This document shows positions 26,853 through 36,386 of a stretch of 64,000 nucleotides of DNA, piece after piece (position 1 is the first letter of the stretch; every line of letters begins with the position of its first letter). The stretch lies in NCBI RefSeq assembly GCF_001039005.1, contig NZ_LDWR01000021.1, positions 186,001 through 250,000 on the forward strand, in the 5' to 3' direction. Source of the stretch: Burkholderia cepacia (GTDB taxonomy: Bacteria; Pseudomonadota; Gammaproteobacteria; Burkholderiales; Burkholderiaceae). The position numbers and the translations under genes are program-made. The notes under the pieces are model-generated. The model saw only the letters and a program-made list of their open reading frames with translations, did not search any database and was not told where the DNA came from.

Positions 26853-28694
26853 ATGTTCCATCGACACCAGCTCGGATGTGCATGCTGCAGCCCCCATTTG
26901 TTGGCGGGCGCCCTTGGACAAAACGAGAGCGAATGGCAGGAACTGCTCAAGGAATTGAGCCAGCTTGAAGCGCAAAGCGCGCCCGAGGCCGTTATCTTTC
27001 ACGGCGGAAACATCTACCCGGACCCGGAGGATTGCAACACGCGCGTCGAAGCGCTGGGTATCGCCGAGCACAAGGTCATCGCCACCGGTGCGCTCGACGA
27101 GGTGCGCCGACGCATGCGGGACAGCTACCCCGACGCACGCGAGCAGGGGCTCGAACCCGGTCAGACCTTGCTTCCCGGCTTGATCGAACCGCACGCACAT
27201 CTGCTGCCCAGCGCGGTTTTCCTTACCCCGCCCTGGCACGACCTGTCACCGTTCGACGGTCAAAAACTGAATCCCGACTACAGCGCCGAGGCTATCCGTG
27301 ACAAGCTCAAGGAATTGGTCCGCGACGCGCAAGGCAGGGGGGAAAAGTGGGTATGCGGCAGCGGCGTCGACCCGTCGCTGATGCGCGATTGGGTGGATAT
27401 CGACCGTGCCTGGCTGGATGGGATCAGCAAGGACGTGTGCCTGTTCCTGATCAATGCCTCCGGGCATCTCGGTTATGCCAACGGCGCCGCGTTGCAGGCC
27501 GCCAGCCTCGAAGCCAAATTCCCCGAGGGCGTGCTGACCGAATCGAATGTCACCCAGATGACGAACACCGTCCCGCGCCCGCAGCCGGCCGATCTGCTGA
27601 TCGCCATGCGGAAGGTGATGTCGACCGCGAACCAGCACGGCATTACCACCCTGTTCGACGCCGGCGTCGGGATGGGTCTGGGGTTCTATGAAGTCGTCCT
27701 GTTGCAGGCGCTGGCGAGCACGCCATGGATGACGGTTCGCATGGGCGGGGCGTTGTTCGGCAATAACGACCTCTGGTCGTTGTGGCTCAACCAATTCAAA
27801 CCGCAACTGAACAGCCCGCCCGAGTCGTTGTTTACCATCCGCGCAATGAAACTGATTGCCGATGGCTCCAACCAAGGCTTGAGCGGCTTGCAAAGTACGC
27901 CATACAAATGCTGCGCCGAGCACCGCGTTCCCGGCGTCGGGCCGAATGGTCTTTTCAACTTCGCGCCGATCGAATCGCTGGCGCAGATCATGCAGCAGGT
28001 CGATGCGGCGGGATGGCCGATCATGGTCCATGCGAATGGCGACGAGGGGATCGCCAATGTATTGGCCGCATACCAGTTGGTGCTGAGCAAGGTTCCCGAG
28101 CCCGTTTCGTGCCCGCCCGGGCCGGATGCGAAACGGGAGCCGTTGCGCCATCGGCTCGAGCATGCGTCGCTGCTGGACGACGACGATCTCCGCACCATGA
28201 AGCGGCTGGACATCTCGCCGAGTTTCCTGATCGGCCACGTGGGCTATTGGGGACGCGCGTTCCGGAACACCATTCTGGGTGAGGAACGCGCGCAGAAGCT
28301 CGATCGATGCAAGTCGGCGCTGCGCGAGGGCCTGCGTGTCAGCCTGCACAGCGATCACTTCGTCTCTCCGCTAGGGCCGTTGCGCTATATGGATCAGGCA
28401 ATGTGGCGGGTAATGGAAGCCGACCCGGAGCTTGCGGTACTCAACGAAGCCGAATGCCTGAGCGCGCCCGAGGCGCTGCGCGCGGTGACCATCGACGCGG
28501 CGTGGCAATGCCACCTCGATGATCAGGTCGGTTCCCTGAAAGAGGGAAAACAGGCCGACCTCGTGATTCTGCAACAGGATCCCCTGCACGTTGAACCGAC
28601 CGGTCCTTATCAACTGCGCGACATCGACGTGCACGAAACATGGGTCAGCGGGCGCAAGGTTTACGCAGCCCTCAAGCCGGCGGAAAACAAGTAG
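26853..28694 (+). CDS. Amidohydrolase-superfamily protein (amidohydrolase 3, YtcJ-like)
   Basis: A 613-residue metal-dependent hydrolase. The start at 26853 is supported by an AAGGAT site seven bases upstream. Metal ligands of the family are visible: EPHAHLLPS (HxH, about residue 115), PIMVHANGDEG, HRLEHASLLDD and SLHSDHFVSPLGP. The C-terminal GSLKEGKQADLVIL closes the composite beta domain. An unusual N-terminal extension begins with a cluster HQLGCACCSPH. It should hydrolyse an amide or related bond; the substrate is unknown. It is followed after 72 bases by a patatin gene. Confidence 0.88.
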   Translation: MFHRHQLGCACCSPHLLAGALGQNESEWQELLKELSQLEAQSAPEAVIFHGGNIYPDPEDCNTRVEALGIAEHKVIATGALDEVRRRMRDSYPDAREQGLEPGQTLLPGLIEPHAHLLPSAVFLTPPWHDLSPFDGQKLNPDYSAEAIRDKLKELVRDAQGRGEKWVCGSGVDPSLMRDWVDIDRAWLDGISKDVCLFLINASGHLGYANGAALQAASLEAKFPEGVLTESNVTQMTNTVPRPQPADLLIAMRKVMSTANQHGITTLFDAGVGMGLGFYEVVLLQALASTPWMTVRMGGALFGNNDLWSLWLNQFKPQLNSPPESLFTIRAMKLIADGSNQGLSGLQSTPYKCCAEHRVPGVGPNGLFNFAPIESLAQIMQQVDAAGWPIMVHANGDEGIANVLAAYQLVLSKVPEPVSCPPGPDAKREPLRHRLEHASLLDDDDLRTMKRLDISPSFLIGHVGYWGRAFRNTILGEERAQKLDRCKSALREGLRVSLHSDHFVSPLGPLRYMDQAMWRVMEADPELAVLNEAECLSAPEALRAVTIDAAWQCHLDDQVGSLKEGKQADLVILQQDPLHVEPTGPYQLRDIDVHETWVSGRKVYAALKPAENK

Positions 28695-28766
28695 GCGGTC
28701 GCGCCCTGTGCGCGGCCCGAAGCGAAGCGGCATTCGTATCCCTCTCACCGGACAAGGAGAAGCACG

Positions 28767-29756
28767 ATGACCTTCAAGATTCTCAGTTGCGATGGCGGCG
28801 GTATTCGCGGGTTGATCACCGCCCTGCTCATCCAGGACCTCGACAAGCGAAGCCAGATCATCGCGAAAGCGGACGGCTTTGCCGGTACGTCCACGGGCGG
28901 CCTGATCGCCCTGGGGCTCGCGCATGGCGCACCCATTGCGGAGATCGTCGACATCTACCGCACGCAGGGCTCGGCGATCTTCAAGGAAAACAGCGCGTGG
29001 TTGACGCAACAGCAAGCGCCCGGGCAGGACGCCGAACTGGCCGGACCGGGCCTGTTCGCATGCCAGTATGTCAACACCGGGCTTCAGCAGATCGCCAGGA
29101 AACTGCTCGGCACCGGCAAGCTGGCCGATCTGTCCCGCTTCGTCGTGGTCAACTCGGCGCGCTTGTGGGATCCGTCCGCGAAAAGCTGGGCGCCCTGCAC
29201 ATTCTCCAACGGCAGCAAGAACCCCTATCGGGACATCCGCATGCTCGACGCCGCGCTTGCGACATCGGCCGCGCCGTCCTATTTCCCGCCGTACGAAGTC
29301 GACGGCCTCGGCTACTTCGCCGACGGCGGCGTGTTCGCGAACAATCCTTCCGTGGCCGCCATTGCCGAAGCGTTGGGCAACGGGCAGGCAGGCAACCTGA
29401 ACGACGTTCGCCTGCTGTCCCTCGGCACCGGGATGAGCCCGCAAGGCATTGCGCCGGATGCGATCGGCACCCCGTTGAACTGGGGCGTCTCGAAGTGGCT
29501 GTGGCCGGCCGCGAGCGAGAACGTTCCAGCCGCGGCGTTACTCGGGCTGACGATGGACACCACGGCGGCGATTGCCGCACGCCAGGTCGAACAGATACTG
29601 AACAGCGGCTATCAGCGCGGAAATTTCCTGCTCGGACAACCCATCGGTTTGGACGAGTGGGAAAAGGTGCCGGAGATGGAGAAGGAAACCCGGGCGTACA
29701 TGAATTCCACCGCGTGGCAACACGTTTGCGATTGGGTGGAGACGAACTGGCGCTGA
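28767..29756 (+). CDS. Patatin-like phospholipase
   Basis: A 329-residue patatin: oxyanion-hole GGGIRG (residues 10-15), nucleophile elbow GTSTGG (S42) and the DGG motif with D186 in YFADGGVFANNP. This is the full Ser-Asp dyad, so it should be an active acyl hydrolase. There is no signal peptide, suggesting a cytoplasmic enzyme. The ATG has an AAGGAG site. It shares a transcript with the amidohydrolase. Similar patatins serve as defence effectors (CapV), but no nucleotide cyclase or other defence gene is adjacent. Confidence 0.92.
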   Translation: MTFKILSCDGGGIRGLITALLIQDLDKRSQIIAKADGFAGTSTGGLIALGLAHGAPIAEIVDIYRTQGSAIFKENSAWLTQQQAPGQDAELAGPGLFACQYVNTGLQQIARKLLGTGKLADLSRFVVVNSARLWDPSAKSWAPCTFSNGSKNPYRDIRMLDAALATSAAPSYFPPYEVDGLGYFADGGVFANNPSVAAIAEALGNGQAGNLNDVRLLSLGTGMSPQGIAPDAIGTPLNWGVSKWLWPAASENVPAAALLGLTMDTTAAIAARQVEQILNSGYQRGNFLLGQPIGLDEWEKVPEMEKETRAYMNSTAWQHVCDWVETNWR

Positions 29757-29770
29757 TCGCGCGTTGACCA

Positions 29771-29801
29771 CCGGCCGTCGCTCTCGACTGGCGACGGCCG
29801 G
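29771..29801 (+). terminator. Hairpin behind the patatin gene
   Basis: A perfect 11-base stem (CCGGCCGTCGC with GCGACGGCCGG, nine-base loop) lies 14 bases after the patatin stop. It is not followed by a T run, so it may be a weak terminator or an mRNA-stabilising end. Confidence 0.6.
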
Positions 29802-30149
29802 TATCACCGATGCCGGCACTGCGTCGACACGCACTTCAACCGAATCCCTGGGCACCGTCAGCCGCGTGCGGCCGGGCAATGCGTCCGCGGGCGAGCTGCC
29901 GTTGGGCGTCGACGGCCGCAATGCCTCCCATCACCGATCGTGAGATCGCTTGGGCGGCTGAACTGATTATTGATTGACGGGCCTGGCGAGCCCTCCCAAG
30001 AACCCATCGCAATTCATTGAATTTACATGGATTTCCGTCAAATCACGGCGAAGTTCATGGAAATCGGATGGCAGGGCCCGCGAACGCGGCACCGGAAGTC
30101 GAACGGAATCGGTGGCCGGCCCCTGTCGCATGCCCGCAACCGATTCAGC
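29802..30149. other. Intergenic stretch without a recognisable gene
   Basis: About 350 bases between the patatin gene and the convergent MgtC-type gene. Short open frames exist on both strands but have no ribosome sites or family features. Sequence near 29950-30060 is lower in GC. Confidence 0.5.
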
Positions 30150-30848
30150 CTATTCGTCGCCCGACAGCCCGTTCCCTTCCTCGAATCGCGTGACGCCCCG
30201 CAGCCCGCGCAGCTTGTCGCAGATCGCCCGGTATTCGAGTTCCGACACCCGCGCGAGCGCGATGCGCACCTCGTCGTGCTCGCCGGTGTCGTCGGCACGC
30301 TGCAGGATGAACTGCTTCACACGCGCGCTGTCGGCACCGAGCGCCGCGTGCAGCGAATCGAATGTCACCGCGCCGCTCACGACCGTCAGCGCAAGCTGGC
30401 GCCGCTGGCGTACCGTGAAGTAGCGCCGTTCCAGCGGCTTGATGCCGGCCAGGATGATCAGGATGATGATCGTCGCCGAAATCGACGCGACGTAGAGCCC
30501 GCCGCCCACCGCGAGCCCGATCGCCGCGACCGACCACAGGCTCGCGGCGGTCGTCAGCCCGCGCACGATCTCGCCGCGCAGCAGGATCGAGCCCGCGCCG
30601 AGGAAGCCGATGCCCGACACGACCTGCGCGGCGATCCGCGACGGATCGAGCACGATGTGGTCGCTGCTGCCAAGCACGTCGGCGAAACCGAACGCCGACA
30701 CGATCATGATCAGCGTCGAGCCGACGCACACGAGCATGTGCGTGCGCAGGCCGGCCGCCCACGACAGGCGCTCGCGCTCGAAGCCGATGACGCTGCCGAG
30801 CGCCGCCGCGAGAACGAGCCGCATCACGAGTTCCAGGTTGCTGAGCAT
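30150..30848 (-). CDS. MgtC/SapB-family membrane protein
   Basis: A 232-residue protein; the start at 30848 has AGGAGAG about eight bases upstream. The N-terminal domain has four or five helices with the family pattern GSVIGFERERLSWAAGLRTH (about 16-35) and SGIGFLGAGSIL (about 82-93). The soluble C-terminal domain of about 80 residues looks ACT-like, as in MgtC. MgtC proteins modulate membrane ATPases and magnesium homeostasis. It is divergent from the epimerase gene, which starts about 115 bases away. Confidence 0.9.
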   Translation of the reverse strand: MLSNLELVMRLVLAAALGSVIGFERERLSWAAGLRTHMLVCVGSTLIMIVSAFGFADVLGSSDHIVLDPSRIAAQVVSGIGFLGAGSILLRGEIVRGLTTAASLWSVAAIGLAVGGGLYVASISATIIILIILAGIKPLERRYFTVRQRRQLALTVVSGAVTFDSLHAALGADSARVKQFILQRADDTGEHDEVRIALARVSELEYRAICDKLRGLRGVTRFEEGNGLSGDE

Positions 30849-30962
30849 CCGATTTCTCTCCTTTTTTTGTGCCGGCCGCGCGGAATGTTTTATCCTTGGC
30901 CCCGGCCGCGCCGATCCTCCGGGCCGCGCCGACACGTTTCGATCCAAGCGCTCAACCCCGTC

Positions 30963-32072
30963 ATGTCCGTTTCCGACTCCGCTTCCGCCCAGGCCGCCCA
31001 GCTGCGCCACCATTTCGCGCACGTCGTCTTGCCGATCTGGCGAGGTTCAGGGTTCGACCACACATTGCGGTTGCCGTTCGAGGCCGTCGACCCGGCCAGC
31101 CACGCGCCGCTGCCCGCCACCCGTTATCGCGCAATGGCCTGCGCTCGGCAACTGTTCGTGTTCGCGCAGGCCGGCGACACGGCGCACGCGGCCACGCTGT
31201 TCGACGCGCTGTGCAGCCGCTTCCGCGACACGCGCCACGGCGGCTGGATCTACAGCGTCGACGCGCAGGGCGCGCCGCTCGATACGACCAAGGATCTCTA
31301 TACGCACGCGTTCATCGTGTTCGCATGCGCCGCGTGGCATGCGGCGTCGGGCGACGCCGCCGCGCGCACGGTGGCCGAGGAGACCGCCGCGCTGATCCAG
31401 GAACGCTTCGCGCCGCGCCGTGGCGACGCGCTGCTCGATGCGGCGCGCCACGCCGATTTCTCGTCATCCGGCAGCGGCGCGCTGCAGAATCCGCTGATGC
31501 ACCTGACCGAAGCGTGGCTCGCGGCCGCCGACGCGTTCGGCGACACGGCGTTCGACGATGCGCTCGTCAGCACCGCACAGGCCGTCGAACGCACCTTCGT
31601 CGATGCAGCGACCGGATGCGTGGCCGAGCTGCCGCTCGGCGCGGCCGACAACCGTTTCGAGCCCGGCCATCAATTCGAGTGGTTCTATCTGGTCGATGCG
31701 GCCGGCACGCGGCTCGCGCAAACCGGGCTCCCCGGCGCGCTGTCGCGCGCGTTCACGTTCGCGGAGCAATACGGCGTCGATGCGCAGACGGGCGGCGTCT
31801 GCGCGGCGCTCGATGCGCAAGGCGCGTGCGTCGACGGCACGCAGCGGATCTGGGCGCAGACCGAATACCTGCGTGCGCTCGCGACGCACGGCGGCACGCC
31901 GGCCTCCGTGCCGCTCGCGCAGCAGATCGAGCGTTTCGCCGCGCGCTTCCTGCATCCGCGCGGCTGGTTCGAGTGCAAGACGGCCGACGGGCAGGTGTCG
32001 CGCGCCGACATGCCGTCGACGACGCCCTACCACCTCGCGACCGCCTACGCGGCGTTGCCGACCGGCGCGTAA
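30963..32072 (+). CDS. AGE-family sugar epimerase/isomerase
   Basis: A 369-residue protein with the (alpha/alpha)6-barrel pattern of N-acylglucosamine 2-epimerase and D-mannose isomerase proteins. Typical segments are [36 protein letters not shown] and [12 protein letters not shown], each carrying conserved active-site His, Glu or Arg residues. A mannose isomerase-like activity is likely; the exact sugar is open. Its last 28 bases overlap the end of the convergent chemoreceptor gene. The frame is open far upstream, but 30963 is the first start matching the family N-terminus. Confidence 0.88.
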   Translation: MSVSDSASAQAAQLRHHFAHVVLPIWRGSGFDHTLRLPFEAVDPASHAPLPATRYRAMACARQLFVFAQAGDTAHAATLFDALCSRFRDTRHGGWIYSVDAQGAPLDTTKDLYTHAFIVFACAAWHAASGDAAARTVAEETAALIQERFAPRRGDALLDAARHADFSSSGSGALQNPLMHLTEAWLAAADAFGDTAFDDALVSTAQAVERTFVDAATGCVAELPLGAADNRFEPGHQFEWFYLVDAAGTRLAQTGLPGALSRAFTFAEQYGVDAQTGGVCAALDAQGACVDGTQRIWAQTEYLRALATHGGTPASVPLAQQIERFAARFLHPRGWFECKTADGQVSRADMPSTTPYHLATAYAALPTGA

Positions 32073-33664
32073 CCCGTATCGGCGAACGACGGCGCCGCGC
32101 GTTCGCCGCGTGCGGCACGTCCATCGCCCAGTTCGAACACCGACACCGCCTGCATCAGGTGCGCGGTCTGGTCGTTCAGCGACGCGGCCGCTGCCGCGAC
32201 TTCCTCGACCAGCGCCGCGTTCTGCTGCGTCAGTTGATCCATCTGCGTGACGGCCTGGTTCACCTGTTCGATCCCGACGCTCTGCTCGACCGACGCCGAC
32301 GTGATCTCGGACATCGTCTGCACGACACGCGTGATCGACGTCGACACCGTCCGCATCGCTTCGCCGGCGCGCTCGACGAGCTCCGCGCCGCCGTTGATCT
32401 GCGCGACCGAATCCTCGATCAGCGCCTTGATCTCCTTGGCCGATTGCGCGCTGCGCTGCGCGAGCGAGCGCACTTCGCCCGCGACCACCGCGAAGCCGCG
32501 GCCCTGCTCGCCGGCCCGCGCCGCCTCGACCGCCGCGTTCAACGCGAGGATATTGGTCTGGAACGCGATGCCGTCGATCACCGAGATGATTTCCGCGATC
32601 CGCCCCGAGCTCTGCGCGATGCCGCGCATCCGGTCGATCACGCTGTCGACCACGCCGCCGCCGTGGCTCGTCGCTTCGAGCGCCGCGTCGGCCAGTGCGC
32701 TGGCCGCGCGGGCACTGTCGGTGTTCTGCCGGACGGTCGCGGTCAATTCCTCCATGCTCGCGGCCGTTTCCTCGAGCGACGCGGCCTGCGTGCCCGTGCG
32801 CGCCGACAAGTCGGCGTTGCCGCTTGCGATCTCGCCCGCGCCGTGGTGGATCGCATCGGACGCGTGGCGCACCGTGCGCACGGTGCCCGCGATGCTCGTC
32901 TGCATCGTGGCGAGGCCGCGCAGCATCCGGTCGATCTCGTACACGCCGCCGGCCCGCACGGCTTCGTCGAGCCGGCCCAGCGCGATCCGCTCGAAATGGC
33001 GGCCGGCTTCCTCCAGCGGCGCGACGACCGCGCGCCGCGCGGCCGCGTAGATGGCCGCGCTTGCCGCGAGCATCGCCACCAGCAGCACGATGCCGACCGA
33101 CTTGAACCAGAGCATGCCGCCGTCGATCGTGTCGAGCGCCGTGCGGCTCGACGCGCTGCCGTAGTCGGCGAATCGATGCAGTTCGGCGATGTAGGCATCC
33201 TGGATGCCTTGCGTCGGCTGGTCGAGGAATGCCTGGATGTTGTCCGCGTCGAGGAACTGCACGAGTTCCCCAAGTGCGCCGCGCAGCGCGCGATAGCGCT
33301 CGGCGAGCGCCGCGACGCGCGCACGGTTCGCGTCGTCGACCGGCGGCGCGGCCGTCAGCGCGGCGAACGCCTTGTCTGCTTCCGCGAGCGAGGCGCCGGC
33401 ATGGCGGATGATGTCTTCCGGCTTCGGGCCGCCGCGCACCATCCGCGTGCCGGCGCGCGACAGGTTGATGCGCGCGTCGAGCAAGTGCTCGGTCGCCTGG
33501 TTGGCCGCGTTGACCTGCGCGATCGCGACGTTCGACAGATCGTCGACGCCGCTGCGCGTCGACGCGAGCGCCCAGAAGCCGAGCGCTTCAATCGCGAACA
33601 GGAAGAGGCAAAACACGGTCAACACGCCGAGCAGACCCGACGCGAGCTTGATTTTTCCGAACAT
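32045..33664 (-). CDS. Methyl-accepting chemotaxis protein
   Basis: A 539-residue chemoreceptor; the ATG at 33664 has AGGA about ten bases upstream. It has membrane helices at about residues 8-30 and 180-205, a helical periplasmic sensor between them, a HAMP-like linker and the methyl-accepting signalling domain. The hairpin-tip sequence [20 protein letters not shown] is exact for the family. The ligand is unknown. The 3' end overlaps the convergent epimerase gene by 28 bases. Confidence 0.93.
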   Translation of the reverse strand: MFGKIKLASGLLGVLTVFCLFLFAIEALGFWALASTRSGVDDLSNVAIAQVNAANQATEHLLDARINLSRAGTRMVRGGPKPEDIIRHAGASLAEADKAFAALTAAPPVDDANRARVAALAERYRALRGALGELVQFLDADNIQAFLDQPTQGIQDAYIAELHRFADYGSASSRTALDTIDGGMLWFKSVGIVLLVAMLAASAAIYAAARRAVVAPLEEAGRHFERIALGRLDEAVRAGGVYEIDRMLRGLATMQTSIAGTVRTVRHASDAIHHGAGEIASGNADLSARTGTQAASLEETAASMEELTATVRQNTDSARAASALADAALEATSHGGGVVDSVIDRMRGIAQSSGRIAEIISVIDGIAFQTNILALNAAVEAARAGEQGRGFAVVAGEVRSLAQRSAQSAKEIKALIEDSVAQINGGAELVERAGEAMRTVSTSITRVVQTMSEITSASVEQSVGIEQVNQAVTQMDQLTQQNAALVEEVAAAAASLNDQTAHLMQAVSVFELGDGRAARGERAAPSFADTGYAPVGNAA

Positions 33665-33942
33665 GGGGAGATTCCTGGAGAGCGAGATGAGGCAATGCCC
33701 CGGCATTAGCGGCATTTCTTCGCCGGACTTTAGGAGTAGCCGGCGATGAAGCCGGCTAATCACGCGCGTCGCTCGCGCATTCCCGCCGAATCGACCGCAA
33801 ACCGGGACAACTCCCGCGTTCGACGCAACAATCGCGTCGCATCGCGCCGTAAATTGCAGGAAACGTGGACGAATTTCCTTGCTTATCCGCAGCCCCCTTC
33901 CTAGAGTTCAGCGCAAGCGGGCACTCATTTCGAGGAAAGCGG

Positions 33943-34386
33943 ATGACCGACATCACGGACCACGCGCGCGGCGCATTGCGTGCGCAACCGTTCAGCATGC
34001 TGCTGGGCACGGAGTTGATGCATATCGGCGACAACGAGGTGTCGCTGTGCCTGCACGTGCGCGAAGAACTGCGGCAGCAGCACGGTTTCGTGCACGGCGG
34101 CGTCATCAGCTATCTCGCCGACAACGCGCTGACGTTCGCCGGCGCGCTCGTGCTCGGCCCGCGCGTGATCACGGCCGAATACAAGATCAACTACCTGCGG
34201 CCGGCGGTGAACGGCACGCTCGTCGCCCGCGCGAAGCTCGTCTACGCGGGCCGGCACCAGGCGACCTGCCAGTGTCATGTGTTCGTCATCGACGGCGATC
34301 ACGAGCGGCTCGTCGCGATCGCGCAAGGCACGATCAACCGCGTCGGCGACGGCAAGGCGCCGGATATGCCGGAGGAAACGGCCTGA
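33943..34386 (+). CDS. PaaI-family hotdog thioesterase
   Basis: A 147-residue hotdog-fold protein with the PaaI-type signature QQHGFVHGGVISYLADNAL (about residues 46-64), in which HGG and the following aspartate form the active site. It probably hydrolyses aryl- or acyl-CoA thioesters. The ATG at 33943 follows a GAGGAA site. The gene is divergent from the chemoreceptor across about 280 bases, which include a small TAGCCGGC/GCCGGCTA hairpin at 33737-33758. Confidence 0.9.
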   Translation: MTDITDHARGALRAQPFSMLLGTELMHIGDNEVSLCLHVREELRQQHGFVHGGVISYLADNALTFAGALVLGPRVITAEYKINYLRPAVNGTLVARAKLVYAGRHQATCQCHVFVIDGDHERLVAIAQGTINRVGDGKAPDMPEETA

Positions 34387-34442
34387 GCGGCTGCCCGGCC
34401 CGAGGTCGATGAGAGGATGCCGAATACGCAGCGCGTGTCGCG

Positions 34443-34724
34443 CTAGCGTTTCATCGCGGCAAGATAGACCGCATCATGCTCGCGACGCCCCACCGCAACC
34501 ACGAGTACGACAACCTCCGCGTCGCGCACTTCGTACACGAGGCGATAGCCGACACCGCGCAGCTTGATCTTGTAGCGGTCCGGATGACCGTGCAGCTTCG
34601 CCGAAGGAATGCGAGGATTCTCGAGCCGTTCGGCGAGTCTGGCCTTGAACTGATCGCGAATCGTGCGATCGAGCTTCTTCCACTCCTTCAACGCAGGTTC
34701 GAGAAAAGCGAGCTCAAAGGTCAT
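34443..34724 (-). CDS. RelE-type mRNA interferase toxin
   Basis: A 93-residue protein of the RelE/ParE fold: EWKKLDRTIRDQFKARLAERL helix, then the core KLHGHPDRYKIKLRGVGYRLVYEV with basic residues on the strands and a C-terminal VVAVGRREHDAVY. RelE cuts mRNA in the ribosome A site. It overlaps the antitoxin gene by 11 bases, and the antitoxin comes first, as is usual for this class. Confidence 0.92.
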   Translation of the reverse strand: MTFELAFLEPALKEWKKLDRTIRDQFKARLAERLENPRIPSAKLHGHPDRYKIKLRGVGYRLVYEVRDAEVVVLVVAVGRREHDAVYLAAMKR

Positions 34725-34962
34725 TCAGCTTGACCTTGACGACCTTCTCCTTGGCGCGCGAGTCGGCCAGCGCGTTGTCTTCGATATCTTCGAGACGTTC
34801 GACCATCGCCTCCCATGTCTTCGCCGGGATGCAATAGAACGCGGGTTCGTTGTGATTCAGGATCGCGACCGGGAAGCCCTCTCCTGCCGCCACGGTTCCC
34901 ATCGGGTTCCGCTTCAGCTCCGAGACGCTCGCCGTCACGCTGGCCAGGATGGTGTGGGGCAT
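34714..34962 (-). CDS. Phd/YefM-type antitoxin
   Basis: An 82-residue protein with the Phd/YefM fold: VTASVSELKRNPMGTV (DNA-binding N-terminal helix), then GEGFPVAILNHNEPAFYCIPA and a charged C-terminal helix that would wrap the toxin. The leader contains AAGGAG before the ATG and an AT-rich promoter region (34963-35010). Expected to repress the operon together with RelE. Confidence 0.92.
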   Translation of the reverse strand: MPHTILASVTASVSELKRNPMGTVAAGEGFPVAILNHNEPAFYCIPAKTWEAMVERLEDIEDNALADSRAKEKVVKVKLNDL

Positions 34963-35080
34963 GTCCGCTCCTTGTTCGATCGAATTTTTATTGTACTTTA
35001 TTTGGCACCATATTTAGCCCGATTCAGGGTGCCATACAGGCCATGCCGAATTCGCTTCCGGCCGTGAAGTTCGACACGCC

Positions 35081-36133
35081 TTACTCGGTCCCATCGCCCG
35101 TCAACGGCAGGAAGCGCGGCGCCACGCGCGCCCGCACGTTTCCGTGCTCGTCGGTGCGATAGATCCCGCGGGCCGCGTTGTGCGGATGCGTCACCGCGTC
35201 GGCCACGCTCAGCAGCGGCGCGAAACACGCATCCGTGCCTTCGAGCAGCGCGCGCCAGTGCGCGGACGGCTGCTGCGCGAACACGTCGGCGAAACGCGCC
35301 TTCAGCGCGGGCCAGTGCGCGCGGTTGTACTGCGACGCCGGATCGACGTCGGTGAGCCCGAGCCGTTCGACCAGCAGCGCATAGAACGGCGGTTCGAGCG
35401 CGCCGATCGTCACGCATGCGCCGTCCGCGCAGCGATACACGTCGTAGAACGGCGCATCGTGAAACAGGCTCGGCTGTGCGCCGTCGAGCTGCCCGTTCGC
35501 GCGCGCCCACAGCGCGAGCGAACCGAGCATCGACACGATGTCGACGATCGCGCCGTCAACCACGCGCCCCGGCCCGCCGCCGCGCACGTCGAACAGCGCG
35601 CAGACGATCCCGAACGCGAGCCCGAGCGCGCCGCCCGCGTCGCCGACGACGGTCGGCGGCAATCCCGGCCGGCCGTCGCGCGGCGCGGACAGCGACAGCA
35701 GCCCCGTCAGCGCGACGTAGTTCAGGTCGTGCCCGGCCGCGGCCGCGAGCGGGCCGTGCTGGCCCCAGCCCGTCATCCGCCCGTACACGAGCGTCGGATT
35801 GCGGCGCGCGCAGTCGTCGGGCCCGAGGCCGAGCCGCTCCATCACGCCGGGCCGCAGCCCTTCGACCAGCGCATCGGCCTGCGCGATCAGTTCGAGCGCC
35901 GCGTCGCGGCCGGCCGGCGCCTTCAGGTCGAGTTCGACGATCGTCTTGCCTTCGCGCAGCAGGTCGCCGTCGCGGCCCCGCAGCGCGTCCGGCGCGCTCG
36001 TGCGGCCGGACGGGCGCGCGATCAGCGTGATCCGCGCGCCCATCCCGGCGAGCATCCAGCCCGCGAGCGGGCCGGGGCCAAGGCCCTCGAATTCGACGAT
36101 GTGGATGCCGGAAAGCGGTGCATCAAGCGACAT
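35081..36133 (-). CDS. CaiB/BaiF-family CoA-transferase (alpha-methylacyl-CoA racemase-like)
   Basis: A 350-residue class III CoA-transferase family protein: LSGIHIVEFEGLGPGP N-terminus, then GRDGDLLREGKTIVELDLK and GRMTGWGQHGPLA with the conserved aspartate in GHDLNYVALTG. The sequence is closest in pattern to alpha-methylacyl-CoA racemase. It lies downstream of the prp operon on the same strand but beyond a terminator and a hairpin cluster, so it has its own leader. A link to methyl-branched acyl-CoA from propionate metabolism is possible but unproven. Confidence 0.88.
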   Translation of the reverse strand: MSLDAPLSGIHIVEFEGLGPGPLAGWMLAGMGARITLIARPSGRTSAPDALRGRDGDLLREGKTIVELDLKAPAGRDAALELIAQADALVEGLRPGVMERLGLGPDDCARRNPTLVYGRMTGWGQHGPLAAAAGHDLNYVALTGLLSLSAPRDGRPGLPPTVVGDAGGALGLAFGIVCALFDVRGGGPGRVVDGAIVDIVSMLGSLALWARANGQLDGAQPSLFHDAPFYDVYRCADGACVTIGALEPPFYALLVERLGLTDVDPASQYNRAHWPALKARFADVFAQQPSAHWRALLEGTDACFAPLLSVADAVTHPHNAARGIYRTDEHGNVRARVAPRFLPLTGDGTE

Positions 36134-36147
36134 GCGATTCTCCTGTC

Positions 36148-36273
36148 GATCAGCGTTAGCGCTTCAGCGCTTACGCTGATCCCATGGCGTGGCTGGATGG
36201 AGTTAGCGCTTCAGCGCTTACTCCATCCCCACGGCGGTCGATCAGCGTTAGCGCTTTAGCGCTTACGCGGGTC
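36148..36273. repeat. Three 34-bp hairpins ahead of the CaiB-like gene
   Basis: Copies at 36148-36181, 36195-36228 and 36240-36273. Each has 16-base arms around a two-base loop. The inner core is GTTAGCGCT and AGCGCTTAC with one fixed T-T mismatch. The outer arms differ between copies yet pair within each: GATCAGC with GCTGATC, GGATGGA with TCCATCC; the third copy pairs less well. A CCAYGGC- or CCGTGCA-like tail follows each. The first copy lies directly upstream of the caiB-like ribosome site. Related hairpins occur at 41488-41588. Confidence 0.9.
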
Positions 36274-36303
36274 CCGTGCATAGCGCACCATGCGCGCCAA
36301 ACG

Positions 36304-36340
36304 AAAAATCCCTGCGCGGCGGATTCCGCTTCGCAGGGAT
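36304..36340 (-). terminator. Terminator of the prp operon
   Basis: On the minus strand ATCCCTGCG pairs with CGCAGGGAT around a loop and is followed by a T run ending TTTTCG. It lies about 45 bases after the prpF stop and before the hairpin cluster. Confidence 0.8.
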
Positions 36341-36386
36341 CGGGGCAAGCAACGCGTACCGCTCGGCACGCCGGAACCGGCATGCG

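Noticed and set aside
28767..29756. CBASS (CapV) defence effector
   Set aside because: The patatin has the catalytic dyad, but no cGAS/DncV-like nucleotidyltransferase, E1/E2 or HORMA gene is adjacent. Its partner is an amidohydrolase.
29538..29921. A minus-strand 127-codon frame behind the patatin gene
   Set aside because: It overlaps the patatin 3' end antisense and lacks a ribosome site and family similarity.
30869..33709. A 946-codon plus-strand frame across the epimerase and chemoreceptor
   Set aside because: It is out of frame with the epimerase and antisense to the chemoreceptor. Composition is typical of GC-driven false frames.
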